A DNA stretch of 64,000 nt from Paraphaeosphaeria minitans (taxonomy: Eukaryota; Ascomycota; Dothideomycetes; Pleosporales; Didymosphaeriaceae). The notes under the pieces were generated by a model. The model did not search any database, had not been told where the DNA came from, and worked only from the letters and a program-made list of their open reading frames with translations. Position 1 is the stretch's first letter, and each line of letters starts with the position of its first letter. Made by a program: the position numbers and the translations under genes. The DNA lies in NCBI GenBank assembly GCA_015832175.1, contig WJXW01000007.1, positions 1,736,001 through 1,800,000 of the forward strand. Direction: 5' to 3'. Shown one piece after another: positions 31,799-42,217 of the stretch.

Positions 31799-33348
31799 AT
31801 GACCGTTGACGAGCAGCAGCCGTTGCTCAGCTCTGCCCCGAAAACCCTGCAGGATGGCATCAGACACACAGGCGTTGAACTAGACTTCGACATTGAGAAT
31901 CCCAGAGACTGGCCGACGGCGTATAAATGGGCAATGGTGTCACTGCTTGCTTTTACAGCATTTACCGTGTAAGTGTTTTCGTCACCAGCCTTAATTTCAA
32001 TTGCTGATAACATGCAGAACATTCACTTGTATCTCTGTCGTTCCCGTAGCAAACACCATCGTCGAAGAGTTATCTGACCATACAGCGGGTCCATCAGTTT
32101 CGGCCCTCTTGGTGACCATTTGGGAGTTGGGAGAAGCCACTGGTCCATTCTTGATCGCGCCTCTCAGTGAGATCTACGGAAGGTATCCGGTCATGAACGC
32201 ATGCAATATACTCTTCATTTCTGCATCGCTCCTGGCCGCCGTCAGTGAAAGCATCACGTTGTTAATTGGCGCCCGAGCTTTGACTGGAGCTGCTGTTGCG
32301 ACGAACGTTCTCGGGCCTGCGATCATTGGGGACATTTTCGACAATGAAACACGAGGCTCCGCTATGAGTCTCCTCATGTTGGCGCCTCTTCTAGGAGGTG
32401 CAATCGGGCCTGCGTGTGGAGGCGTTATCGCGCAAACTCTCGGGTGGCGCACTATATTACTCATTGCGACAGGTCTGGCGCTGATGTGCGAAATCGCGTT
32501 TGTGACGTGCTTTCGCGAAACGTACAGGATGGTCATCTTGAAGCGCAAAGTTGTGCATATTCAAGAAGAAGCCGACCAGGAAACTTTTGGAAACACTAAA
32601 GATGAAGCCGGTCACAGACTTTGGTACGCGATCAAACGGCCATTTACCGTCCTTTTCGGATCTAGTGTGCTTCTCGGGATGTCGCTATTTGGATCGGTTC
32701 TGTTCAGTTACTTTTACGTTTTGAGTACGACGCTGCCTGTCATCCTTGAAAAATGGTATGGATTTTCGCCATCTCAAATTGGCTCGTCGTTCCTTTGTTT
32801 CAGTAAGAACCCTCGTCTTGTATGCAGGTTCAAACTAACATATAGCAGGCGTCGGCTCGTGCGTCAGTGTTTTGGTGTGCAACTCAAGCCTTGATCGCAT
32901 CTATGTTCGGCTTCGAGACAGAAGCTCTTCAAAAAAGGGTCGCCCAGAGTATCGCTTGCCGTTGGCGATTACTGGCGGTGTTCTCCTGCCATTTACAGTG
33001 CTTGCATATGGTTGGATTGTGCAATTACAGTTGCCTGCTGCGCTCCTTCTGCTTTCTGTGGGCTTAATGGGCTCCACAATCCTCATGACTATGGTACCGC
33101 TCTCCGCATATGTAGTTGATGCGTGTGGGCTGTATTCTGCTTCAGCCATGACCGGCGTCATCGTAACACGATGTTTAATGGGGACGTTCCTACCGTTGGC
33201 GGCTGGCCCTTTGGCCGAAGAGCTTGGATACGGGCTGGCTTTTACATTGTTGGGTTTGCTGAGTCTGGCGCTCGCACCGATCCCAATGTTGGTTTTCAGG
33301 TACGGGCATAAGTGGCGGCAGCGGTCAGAGTTCACAAGAGATGCCTGA
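31799..33348 (+). CDS. MFS drug/metabolite:H+ antiporter (DHA1 type)
   Basis: Twelve-helix transporter of the plasma membrane, probably exporting small molecules. Introns at 31969-32017 and 32803-32848 give 484 residues. The cytosolic N-terminus has the motif VELDFDIENPRDWPTAYKW, usual in fungal DHA1 carriers, followed by helices. The motif after helix 2 is APLSEIYGRYPV (G-x-x-x-D/E-x-x-G-R-x-x pattern), and LGPAIIGDIFDNETRGSAMSL and LLGGAIGPACGGVIAQTLGWR (helix 4-5 antiporter motif C) are clear. The join across the second intron gives SVGSCVSVLV. The start ATG at 31799 is the first in frame. Its divergent pairing with the secreted flavoenzyme suggests, but does not prove, shared regulation. 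Substrate unknown. Confidence 0.88.
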
Positions 33349-33770
33349 ACAAGGACGCCTGACAAAGATTCGAAGTAACCTGCAATGAATTATGATGCTA
33401 AGAAGGTGGAAATGCTTCAAAACGATTGGTTTGAGGATGTAATGCTCAGACGTGGCGTCAGATCTGACTGCGCCCAACGTGGCGAAATCTGTTGCCTTAT
33501 CTGATGAATTACCTGGTCTTTCTTGATTTGTCCCGCCTAATAAGGCTGACGGGACGAACTGAAGTTGCCTGCGGCCGCGGGTCGCCTTTGTGTAACGCCA
33601 GACGAATATTATTCCTCAATAGCCCCCAAATTTTCTCGATGTGAAGTCTTCCAGCGAAACAGCCTCTGCAGGTTATGCCAAAGGTTCTGGAAACGCGATG
33701 TTATTTCGTGGGTAACACATCATAACCATAATCAAAATTATAACCAGGCCTTACACCCACCCGCCCCACG
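33349..33770. other. intergenic, no gene seen
   Basis: 3' flank of the MFS gene and upstream DNA of a small possible gene. Nothing recognisable. Confidence 0.5.
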
Positions 33771-34110
33771 ATGTCATCCAACGAGTGTGAGCTCTCGTCC
33801 TCCGCCTCTGGCTTTAGCAATATGTTGAGCGCATTCATTGGCTCCATACTCAACGGTCTGTTCTCTGGGCTTTGGATCGCATTCTTTGCCGGGTGGATTT
33901 CCTGGTTGTCCGTGATTCGCATCCTGGCCACAATACGAATTCTATCTTACAGCCAAGGCCGGAGCAAACTTCAATTCCGCGGACGAAGCCCAATACCAAA
34001 GCATTGGCTTGAAAATGTATGGCCCAGCAAGAGTCGCAGCAGGAGCTGTGCTTCCAGGAGCAGATGACGAAGATGCGCGATTGGACTATGAGATGAACAT
34101 CGCACAATAG
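33771..34110 (+). CDS. possible small gene of unknown function
   Basis: The downstream part (33953-34110) reads as a well-formed coding segment, AKAGANFNSADEAQYQSIGL...DDEDARLDYEMNIAQ, ending at a stop and preceded by a good acceptor (TATCTTACAG). A start at 33771 (MSSNECELSSSASGFSNML) with a weak donor at 33856 would join in frame to give 80 residues. The donor (GTCTGT) is poor and another first exon is possible. Not recognised as any family. Upstream sequence read without splicing would encode a hydrophobic helix instead, so the model is tentative. Confidence 0.35.
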
Positions 34111-34814
34111 GTAGAACGTCGAGAATAGCTAGGTAGTCTACCACCCCGCTGTCGCAACGCATTTCAATCAACCAAAAACATCATCCTTGGCCGCGCCATC
34201 GTTTGTGCCATCTTCAAACAGCCCGTACGCACTGTTGCGGCGTTCGGCTGGCTGGGCTGGACTTGGAGCGCTGCTGTGTACCTACATCACATCTGATGGA
34301 GGCACCTATTTGTTGCCGCTCCTGTGTTCATACTTTATCAGCACTTCCAAAGACGGCAAAGGCAAAGAGAATTTTGTGCCTACTCGTGACACCTACTTTA
34401 GTGCTACAGCATAAATAGTATGATCGCATAACTCTTTCTATTCCAGACGGTCGTGATCTTCAACATCGCGTTGTTGTGCACGACTCAGGCTCTCGAAGCA
34501 ACTGCTCCTGGAACCTCACAATATTCCCGGACTGTGCTAATCAACTTTTGGCATTGCTATGTGAAGATCACTTCAGTTGTTTCGTGTCTCAGACTATTAG
34601 CACATGCAAGTTTTGACCTTGGGGTGGTGATGTCGTGATGCCTTATCGCGCTGGCGTTGCTTCATGACCCATCCGAGCTAGGCTACTAGGTACCTAGGTA
34701 CCTACCTAGCGTTTCGAATGGCCCGCCACTAGGAGTCATGCGGTCCAGCCCCCAGCCTCACTACTAGGTATCTCGTCGCCCATCGCGCTGCCTGCATCGT
34801 CCACCATCACAAAC
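34111..34814. other. intergenic with CCTAGGTA motif cluster
   Basis: Contains CTAGGTACCTAGGTACCTAC at about 34686-34705, a partly palindromic member of the dispersed motif, roughly 110 bp before the aminopeptidase start. A frame near 34190-34300 encodes a hydrophobic stretch (VAAFGWLGWTWSAAVYL) that could be a remnant of a membrane-protein gene. Not callable. Confidence 0.4.
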
Positions 34815-36438
34815 ATGCGGGCATCCATCTCATCGCTGAGCGTCCTCGTGACAGGCGTGTCGGCGCTCCAAATTCCTCTACTTTCTTCCTCAGAACAGGC
34901 GCCCGTCCAGCCTGCCGGTGATTATCATGGAGAGAAGCCGCTGGTCAACTCATCAGCGCTGCAAGACCTCATCAGTGGGGACAAGTTGTTTGCACGCGCG
35001 GAACAGCTGTACGAGATCGCGAAGCTGAGTCAAGAAAAGTGGCCAACAAGAGTAATTGGCAGCGCTGGTAGATCTCCCACGTAACCTATTGTTGTACCGA
35101 GCTGACCGCCTTGTAGGACATGATGGCACGCTCTCGTACATCTACGAAACCATTCTGGCTCTGGGAAACTACTACGAAATCTCGAATCAGTCGTTCCCTG
35201 CTGTTTCTGGGAACATTTATGAGTCTCGCCTTGTCCTAGGCGATGAGGTGCCAAAATCAGCGTCGCCGTTCGGTTTGACGCCGCCAACCAGGAACAAGGA
35301 GCCTGTGCATGGCACTGTGATCCTCGTTAATAACGAGGGTTGTGAGCTCGGCGACTTCCCAAGCTCTGTGAAGGGCAACATCGCCTTCGTCAAGCGCGGT
35401 ACGTGCCCGTTCGGAACCAAGTCTGAGCATGCAGGCGTACGGGGTGCGGCCGCTGTCGTCGTTTATGACTTAGGAAGCAAAGACGGTATCGGAGGAACCC
35501 TCGGCACTCCGTCACCTAACCACGTCGCAACCTTTGGTATTGGCAGCGAAGACGCGAAGCCCATTCTGAAGAAAATCAAGAACAAGAACTATGTTGATGC
35601 GATTGCGTACATCGATGCCGAGGTCAAGCAGATCGCAACTACGAACATAATCGCACAGACTACGTTCGGTGACCCAGACAACTGTGTCATGCTTGGCGCA
35701 CACAGCGACAGTGTCGCTGAAGGCCCTGGAATCAACGATGACGGCTCCGGCTCTATCAGTCTGCTGGAAGTTGCAAGTCAGCTCACCAAGTTCAACGTAT
35801 CTAACTGTGTCCGCTTTGGCTGGTGGGCAGGCGAAGAAGAAGGCCTCCTTGGCTCCGATTACTACGTGGCCTCGTTACCCGAAGTGGAGAACAAGAAAAT
35901 CCGCCTCTTCATGGACTACGACATGATGGCCAGTCCAAACTTCGCATATCAGATCTACAATGCGACCAACGCAGCTAACCCTAACGGATCCGAAGAATTG
36001 AGGGATCTGTATATCGACTGGTACAACGACCAAGAACTCAACTACACGTTCATTCCCTTTGATGGTCGCAGCGATTACGATGGCTTCATTCGTCATGGTA
36101 TCCCCGGTGGAGGCATCGCCACAGGGGCTGAAGGCGTCAAGACCAAGGAAGAGGCTGAACAGTTTGGAGGTAAGGCTGGCGACTGGTACGACCCGTGCTA
36201 TCATCAGCTGTGTGATGATTTGAGCAATGTGAATGTCACTGCTTGGGTTGTAAACACCAAGGTACGGTTTTCGCCTTCGAAGAATTTTGGAACCCACGCT
36301 GATTGTGAATAGCTCATCGCCCACTCTGTGGCTACATACGCGCGCTCGTTCAAGGGCTTCCCCGAGCGCACAGATTCTGTTGCGGCGACCGAGTACACGA
36401 AGGGTGTTAAGTATCATGGTTCGAAGATGTTCATTTAG
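34815..36438 (+). CDS. secreted M28 aminopeptidase with PA domain (leucine aminopeptidase/aminopeptidase Y type)
   Basis: Zinc aminopeptidase that trims N-terminal residues of peptides outside the cell or in the vacuole. Introns at 35068-35116 and 36262-36312 give 507 residues. After a signal peptide (MRASISSLSVLVTGVSA) comes the family segment RVIGSAGHDGTLSYI. A protease-associated domain (about 140-250; VLVNNEGCELGDFPSS, AFVKRGTCPFGTKSEHAG) precedes the M28 catalytic domain. Metal and catalytic residues are visible: H280 in LGAHSDSV, D292 in GINDDGSGSI, E324-E326 in WAGEEEGLLGS, D in DYDMMASPNF, and the terminal His in YDPCYHQLCDD. The last intron restores NTKLIAHSVATYA, a conserved ending. 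Several N-glycosylation sites fit secretion. Confidence 0.93.
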
Positions 36439-36857
36439 GTGAACACCGTGTTTTACTTCTCGTTCCATATTCGTTGGCATCGAAGATTGCATAGCGGGGG
36501 ATAAAGAGCAAGGGTGTATACATAATTTTATAGGAAGTAACACAACCTTTCTGCAACAAGCAGCCAAATGTTTTCCCTCGAGCTACGAAAGTCGTGCATT
36601 GTTGCTACGCTTTTGTCCAACCTCAGCGCTTTATTTGGCTCTTCGCCGGAGGTAAGCTAATTGGAGGTTTGGCCCACGTTCTGACTATCCACAAGCCTTC
36701 AGGATGCGATATTCTCGGATGATTCGTTGATTCCGCCATTGTCGCTCTCTCGAACCATCAGATTGTTTTAACCATCCTGTATACTTGACGACTGCGACCT
36801 CTTAACGCAACCGTGGCGCCGCTCGTGCTGTGAGACATTGACGTACTAGGTATGATA
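36439..36857. other. intergenic up to the transposon pair
   Basis: 3' flank of the aminopeptidase gene. No gene or repeat is visible until the first Tc1-like element begins right after a TA dinucleotide. Confidence 0.5.
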
Positions 36858-37238
36858 CCCGGCGAAAGTAGCGTTAGGTGGCCCCAGCACAGCAGGGATG
36901 CCGCTCCTATGTAAAAAAATGGCGCTTTTCTATCTTTGCATAATATCCCATACAATACACTAGTACTTTGTATGCCCGCCGTCGGCATCAATCACTGCCT
37001 GGCATCGAGCAGGCATACTAGTGATGAGCTCTTGCAGCAAGTCAAATTCGATTGATGCCCACGCCTCAGGCGCTGTTGACATAGTATGGATGACGCGTAG
37101 ATGGGTGGCGCGACAGAGAAACACGTTAATCAGTACAAAAAACAGTGTATTTTGATGGTCTTTGTCAGCAAGCGACATTTTTCACATAGGAGCGGCATCC
37201 CTGCTGTGCTGGGGCCACCTAACGCTACTTTCGCCGGT
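36858..37238 (-). mobile_element. Tc1/mariner deletion derivative (MITE-like), copy 1
   Basis: A 381-bp element with terminal inverted repeats identical over 54 bp (36859-36912 against the right end), flanked on both sides by TA, the Tc1/mariner target duplication. Between the repeats the minus strand encodes a 72-residue frame (36960-37178) ending in SMPARCQAVIDADGGHTKY, which matches the typical C-terminus of Tc1-type transposases (W-x-x-I ... SMP-RC-AVI-A-GG-TKY). The catalytic DDE part is missing, so the element cannot move on its own. The outer base of the two repeats differs (C versus A). I infer internal deletion of a full Tc1-like transposon. Confidence 0.88.
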
Positions 37239-37252
37239 TACCTACCATACTA

Positions 37253-37628
37253 TGGTGTCAGGCGTTAGTAGTGTGAGTTGGCCCGCGCACAACAGGGATG
37301 CTGGCCCCTGGTAATTAATTGCGACTTTCCCGTTTCTGCACAATGTTACATACAGTTTTTGAGTACTTTGTATGTCCGCCCTGGGCGTCTATCACTGCCT
37401 AGCACGTATCGTGCATACTATAATAAGAGACGAAGTTGTTCAACTGTAATTGACTGCTAGGCCTCCTTCGAGGGGTAGATGGCCTCTCACGCATTTTAAC
37501 GATGAAGCGTGGAATGTAGGTGGACGCTGATACCTGAATCCCAATACATAATACGTGGCGCTAAAGGTAGATTTGTCAGAAAGATTGATTGTGCGCGGGC
37601 CAACTCACACTACTTACGCCTGACACCA
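37253..37628 (-). mobile_element. Tc1/mariner deletion derivative (MITE-like), copy 2
   Basis: A 376-bp element starting 14 bp after copy 1 and flanked by TA on each side. Its terminal inverted repeats match over 40 bp with one mismatch, and differ from those of copy 1 while sharing segments such as GCGTTAG and CAGGGATGC. The inner sequence is a diverged relative: the minus strand near 37370-37415 still reads AVIDAQGGHTKYS. The Gln codon before it has become TAG (CAG to TAG) and the rest of the frame is lost. The overall layout equals copy 1, which suggests two related families condensed in the same way. Non-autonomous and decayed. Confidence 0.85.
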
Positions 37629-38005
37629 TAGTAGACTGTAACAAAGATCGCCGCTGGTTATTCTGCCTTCCCTGCATTCAACAATATCATCGCACCGCCG
37701 TTGGGACGAATCGACGTCACTTCCGTGTATATCCACCCCCAAATGGGACAATGACATGCTTCGTGCGAAATGTTGTGCGATATTGGGAAGGGTATAGAGA
37801 CCGTGCTTGCCTGGAGGCCTGAAATAGGATCTATTGATTTGCGCGCCAGCCACCAACAGAAACATATTTATCTCGAGCTTCATCGCACGAAAAACGCCTT
37901 AAACAAATTCACGATCCATCACGTCTATAGCCTTGACGGTCAAAGTCCCTATACATAACCCGTCGCCACGTTGACTCCTACACAACCAGTTGACCGCCTT
38001 CCATC
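37629..38005. other. promoter region of the small secreted protein gene
   Basis: No gene. It separates the transposon pair from the secreted-protein start by 377 bp. Confidence 0.5.
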
Positions 38006-38575
38006 ATGATGCTACTCTCAACAATCATCTACACCGCTTTCGCGACTCTTACATCAGCGCTCCCAACGACCCTATCAGAACGAGCTGGCGGCCCATCAAC
38101 AAAGCCCATACCGGACACCTGCAAGCTGAGCAATCCGCACGGGCAAACTGCCTCTTGGCCTTCTGATTTCATCCCCGCGCCATCCGTCAAATCTGTTGAG
38201 CTGTACGCTGCATACTACCCCTCACCCTCTCCCAACACAACACAAATGGCGCAACAATGTCTCGAGCAATGCTATGGTTATGGCACTAGCACCGAATGCA
38301 AGGGTAAGATACTCCCCTGTACAAAATCGCTATGTCTTAGACAGAGACAAGTGGCACATGAACCCAACTTTGCAACTCAGCTGACTCTGTACCCGCGAAT
38401 TGTAGGCGCATTCTGGGCCGAAAACGTGGTTGTGCCGCCAGGCTATTACGGAAGCGAGGGCGGCCAGCTGGAGACAGCGTGTGTTTTTTACACAAGAGCG
38501 CTAACAGATGAGGACTTCGAAGAAGCACCTGAGGGACAAGGCACGAGTGCCTTTGCGCGGAACATCGCCTGTTAA
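38006..38575 (+). CDS. small secreted cysteine protein (effector-like candidate)
   Basis: A signal peptide (MMLLSTIIYTAFATLTSALP) and a mature chain of about 135 residues. I favour one intron at 38304-38405 (GTAAGA ... TTGTAG), which joins STECKG to AFWAENVVVPPGYYG and gives 155 residues; without splicing the frame stays open and gives 189. Six cysteines (in DTC, AQQC, LEQC, TEC, ETAC, NIAC) suggest three disulfides. The ending, ACVFYTRALTDEDFEEAP...SAFARNIAC, looks like a recurring pattern in small secreted fungal proteins. No enzymatic motif. It sits next to transposon relics and a gene-poor stretch, as effector genes often do; a host role is inference only. Confidence 0.7.
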   Translation: MMLLSTIIYTAFATLTSALPTTLSERAGGPSTKPIPDTCKLSNPHGQTASWPSDFIPAPSVKSVELYAAYYPSPSPNTTQMAQQCLEQCYGYGTSTECKGKILPCTKSLCLRQRQVAHEPNFATQLTLYPRIVGAFWAENVVVPPGYYGSEGGQLETACVFYTRALTDEDFEEAPEGQGTSAFARNIAC

Positions 38576-41424
38576 GAAGGATGCTACATGGCTCCAAGAA
38601 GTTGCATCAGAGGCTGTCGCGATGGAAGCGAGATGGAGAGTCTGGGAAAGCGACGGCAAGCACTGCGCAATCGAACCGTCTTGGGAACAGATAGTTGAGT
38701 GTGACATGGTCGCGGCGCGGAGGGGTAATGTACGATGAAGACAATGTGGGAACGCCCCCGATAATGTCGGGCCACGAGTAATGACTATTCGAGCGATTAG
38801 CGACTTGTATTTGGAGTGAATGATCAGCTTCCACATTGTTTACCTCATTCGTATCCGTATTCTTTTCCGGCACGTTGTTGTTCGGGCCCATCGCGCACTT
38901 CGGGCTATCGGACATGTTGCCAATGATGATCACCAATGTGTAGGCACCTAACCCACCCACAGGTATAGGGAGTGTCAGTAGACACTTGCCCACGCTGGCA
39001 GCCATCCACGTTTTCAACGGTGCACTCCCAAGCTTACAAGATTACAGGACTCGCTTTGCCACCCATCGAATTTCCGTGGAGTGTATTAGCCCCCACCTAG
39101 TCCCTCCGATCATACACGAGTCCTGAAGACATACGCATGCATGACGCTACACGCACCGACCGTCCCTCGTCCTCCTCCACTTCATTTCCCGAGGGGGCGG
39201 ACTAGGATTCTGCGAGTTTTATTCATGACTATTTTTGCCTTGCGGCTCTGCGTTAAGGTGCTGATGGGTGGCATGGGATGACTGGGGCCTGGCCCTGCAC
39301 AGCACACCGACAACGTCGCTCTTCTCCACACAGAATCAGTGCGCAAATGCAGGCCCGTGATTGCACATACATCTGTAACAACTGGCGAAGTGGCGGCGAA
39401 GTTGCATGCTCGTCCTCCATGGCAACTTTCCAAGTTCTCACAATAACAGGATGGGGCGACATGCACGCCGCGAGGCTTTGCAAACTCCCTTATCCGCCGA
39501 TCATCCAATCCGCGGGTTTTTAGATGCAAACCAATGTTTTTCTTCTTGTCCAAACCCAACGTTCAGCTGCCATGCAAGAGGCTTGAAAGACGGACGCTAA
39601 TTTTAGCACCACGTTTTATGAGTGGTGGTCTGTGCGCTCACGACGCGAGATGCACGAGTCACGATTCAAGCTTTTGAGCCTCCCCTTACACCACTGTGCT
39701 CTCTCAACCTTTCCGGGGTTGACGGCTTGTTTAGGACCGGCGTTCGACGTTTCTTTTCTGCAGGGCTGCACTAGGTACCTAATGCATCGACCGACTGATA
39801 CCATGGGCTACTGAATTGCGGTCGCAAGACGCGAATACGAATGGTCTCTCGGCAGGCGACCGGAAGCCTGGTGAAGCAGGCCGGGCGCTGGACAGGACAG
39901 CAGGGGTTTGCAGGCCGTGAGTTCTACCAGCCTTCAGTGCGTCTTCTCTCCACGCTCCGGCAACACCTAGCCGCGGTGCACCAAGTCCCCTCGCAGCATC
40001 CCTTCGCTACCTCGAATCGCCCAGTCCGGACACCGTTCTAGACAAACCTCGTATGCACGTTTCTCAAGCCTACCTATCACACGACCTCAAAAACTGTCGA
40101 TCCCGCCTATCTGACAACATTTCACGACATTGCACTCGGGATTGTCCACGAGAGCTGCGTCCTGGATGCATATACGAGCCTCCACACTCCGACAGCACTT
40201 CGAAGAGATCGACAAGAATCGACTACCTACGCCGAGATCGTAGCCGTACCGTACCGTAGCGGCCAGGCTAAGCTTTCGGGACCCTAGCAGTCTGTGTGCG
40301 GCAGAGTGCAGCCGTCAGCGGCCGACGCACGAGGCACAGATGCGCGCTGGAACTGGGACTTGCAGGGTTCCATCCCCATGCGTGGCCAACAGGACGGTGT
40401 AGCCGACCCCGTTTCGTGATCGGTGTTCGGTGTACCGTGTAGCTTGCTAATAGAACCTTACATGATGTGTGTCCCCATCCGGCGGATGTGGTATGCCTCC
40501 TGCCCTGTGCCTGGCCGATGAATCCTTCACGTCGCTAACGTGCGTCATTCTACCGAGATGGTCAACCCTAGCCGCGGATTAGCTGCGAATAGCAGCCGAA
40601 ACTTAGTTACGCTACTTGCTACTGTAGGTGGCGACCCATCGCAATCAAGTCTGCTTCAAACGTTCACGGTAGGGATCTCCATAGGCTACCTACCTCCTGT
40701 ATGTCGTAGAGAATAGTCGGTCCCAGTCCATTCGCTTGTGCTAGAACAGCAACCAAAAGTCCCACAAACCGTACCTACTGTATGTAGGTAGGCCATCGTA
40801 GCCCACGGTGATCCCGCCGCAACTGATGCCCGGGAAATTGCCCAGGGTCAGCCACGATGCCAGCTCGCGGTATGCGGGGACGGGTTTGGGGGGTCCGGTG
40901 CCCTGGGACTACAGTGCTCATTACTGTGATGGGTTGTCTCAATGGATCGTCACTGCCGTTGCTGATGCCATGCTAGTGGGCTGAAAGACGCTCAGCGCCA
41001 TGGAAGGGTATTCAAGGTACGGTACCGGGCTTGGGGCGTCGGTTGCAAGGGGCTTGAGCTGCTGGGGATCAGCTGAGCCTGATTGGGCTGGGGGCTATGA
41101 TCTTATTCCCAGGCCTTGGCAGATGTGCAGTGTGACTGATTAGGTATTGTATTTGAAGCTATGCGCTTTCTTGGGGATCGTTGAATCCGGGTCGTGGATC
41201 GGCACATCTAGGTTGGTCCAACGTCCGATGCTCTGCAGCGTTCATTGGCACCTGTTGCCATCCGAAGGGAGCAAAGCCCAGAATCCTGTAGACCATTTCT
41301 ACGCTGAATCGCGGCCATGAAAGATGAGAAAAAGAACATAGTTGACACTCCTTAACGCCTACAGCGCCCGGCTAAGATGAAGAATACAGCAAAAACAAAT
41401 GCACACAAACATGATTGACCCAGT
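38576..41424. other. 2.85-kb gene-poor region
   Basis: Lies between the 3' ends of two convergent genes. Only short open frames without motifs are found on either strand. CCTA-type motifs occur at 39771-39781, 40684-40698 and 40771-40795. No RNA gene is recognised. Confidence 0.45.
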
Positions 41425-42217
41425 CTACGGGGTTTCGTTTTTGACTGCAACCCCTTTGAAGTCGCCATGTATTATCTCCAGAAGTTTCCGAAGCGTCTCC
41501 GGGTTGCTGCTTCTCCGTCTGGATAGGTTGTCCTCCTCATCATCGCCGTCGGCATCATCGTCCTGAGTGAGTAGCTCGATGGTCTTACGAAGCTTCTCAT
41601 ACGCGGCGTTAAGCTCTGTATGTGAGGTCTCGAGCTTGCTGTACCTTTCGTTGAGGGCAGCTAATTGGACTTCCAAGTCGCGGGCGTGTTTTTCCTTTCG
41701 CTCTCTAAAAGCGCGTTGTGCTGCTCGGTTCTGCGCTCGTCTCCTCTGCAGGCTGTTAGCAAGGAGGCCATAGATTCATGCGTAGAAGACTTACTCCTGA
41801 AGTAGTGTGATGTCGTTCTGCAGGTGCGGGGAGTTGAGACATTTGCTGGGATATCTGAGTGTGCGAGTAAACCGGCTCGACATTTGGAGGTGGTTGTGGA
41901 CTGCAGTACGGGCTGTCGTGATCGGAACCAAACTCGGGCGGTGTCATGGGGATTTGATAGGTGCCGAAGTGCGTTGCTTCGCCAGCGATCTGAGGATAGT
42001 ATTCTTGTGGAACAGCGCCCGGGAATTGGTCGTACGTGGAAGAAACCTTGCGACGATGAGACTTGAGGTTACGATGCATTGCTAAGGCACTCACAGGCGA
42101 TCCACTCAGGCTGGGAACTTTTGACAGATCCGGTGGCAGCTCGAATATGGTCGTCTGATGAGGTGGCATGGGGTAGTTGCCTTGCGACCACCACGCATCG
42201 TAAGACTGAGAGTCCAT
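41425..42217 (-). CDS. bZIP transcription factor, Pap1/YAP type
   Basis: DNA-binding regulator of the fungal AP-1-like class, often controlling stress response. An intron at 41746-41794 joins two exons into 247 residues starting MDSQSYDAWWSQG. The basic region RRRAQNRAAQRAFRERKEKH opens the second exon and holds the signature N-x-x-A-Q-x-x-F-R. A leucine zipper (LEVQLAALNERYSKLETSHT and onward) follows. The C-terminus has an acidic run (DDDADGDDEED), and no Cys-rich redox domain as in Yap1 is present. A 48-bp segment (42047-42094) has a good donor (GTGAGT) and an AG end and may be an optional in-frame intron. The reading frame is open 34 codons upstream (MAHQQV), so a longer start is possible. 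Confidence 0.85.
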
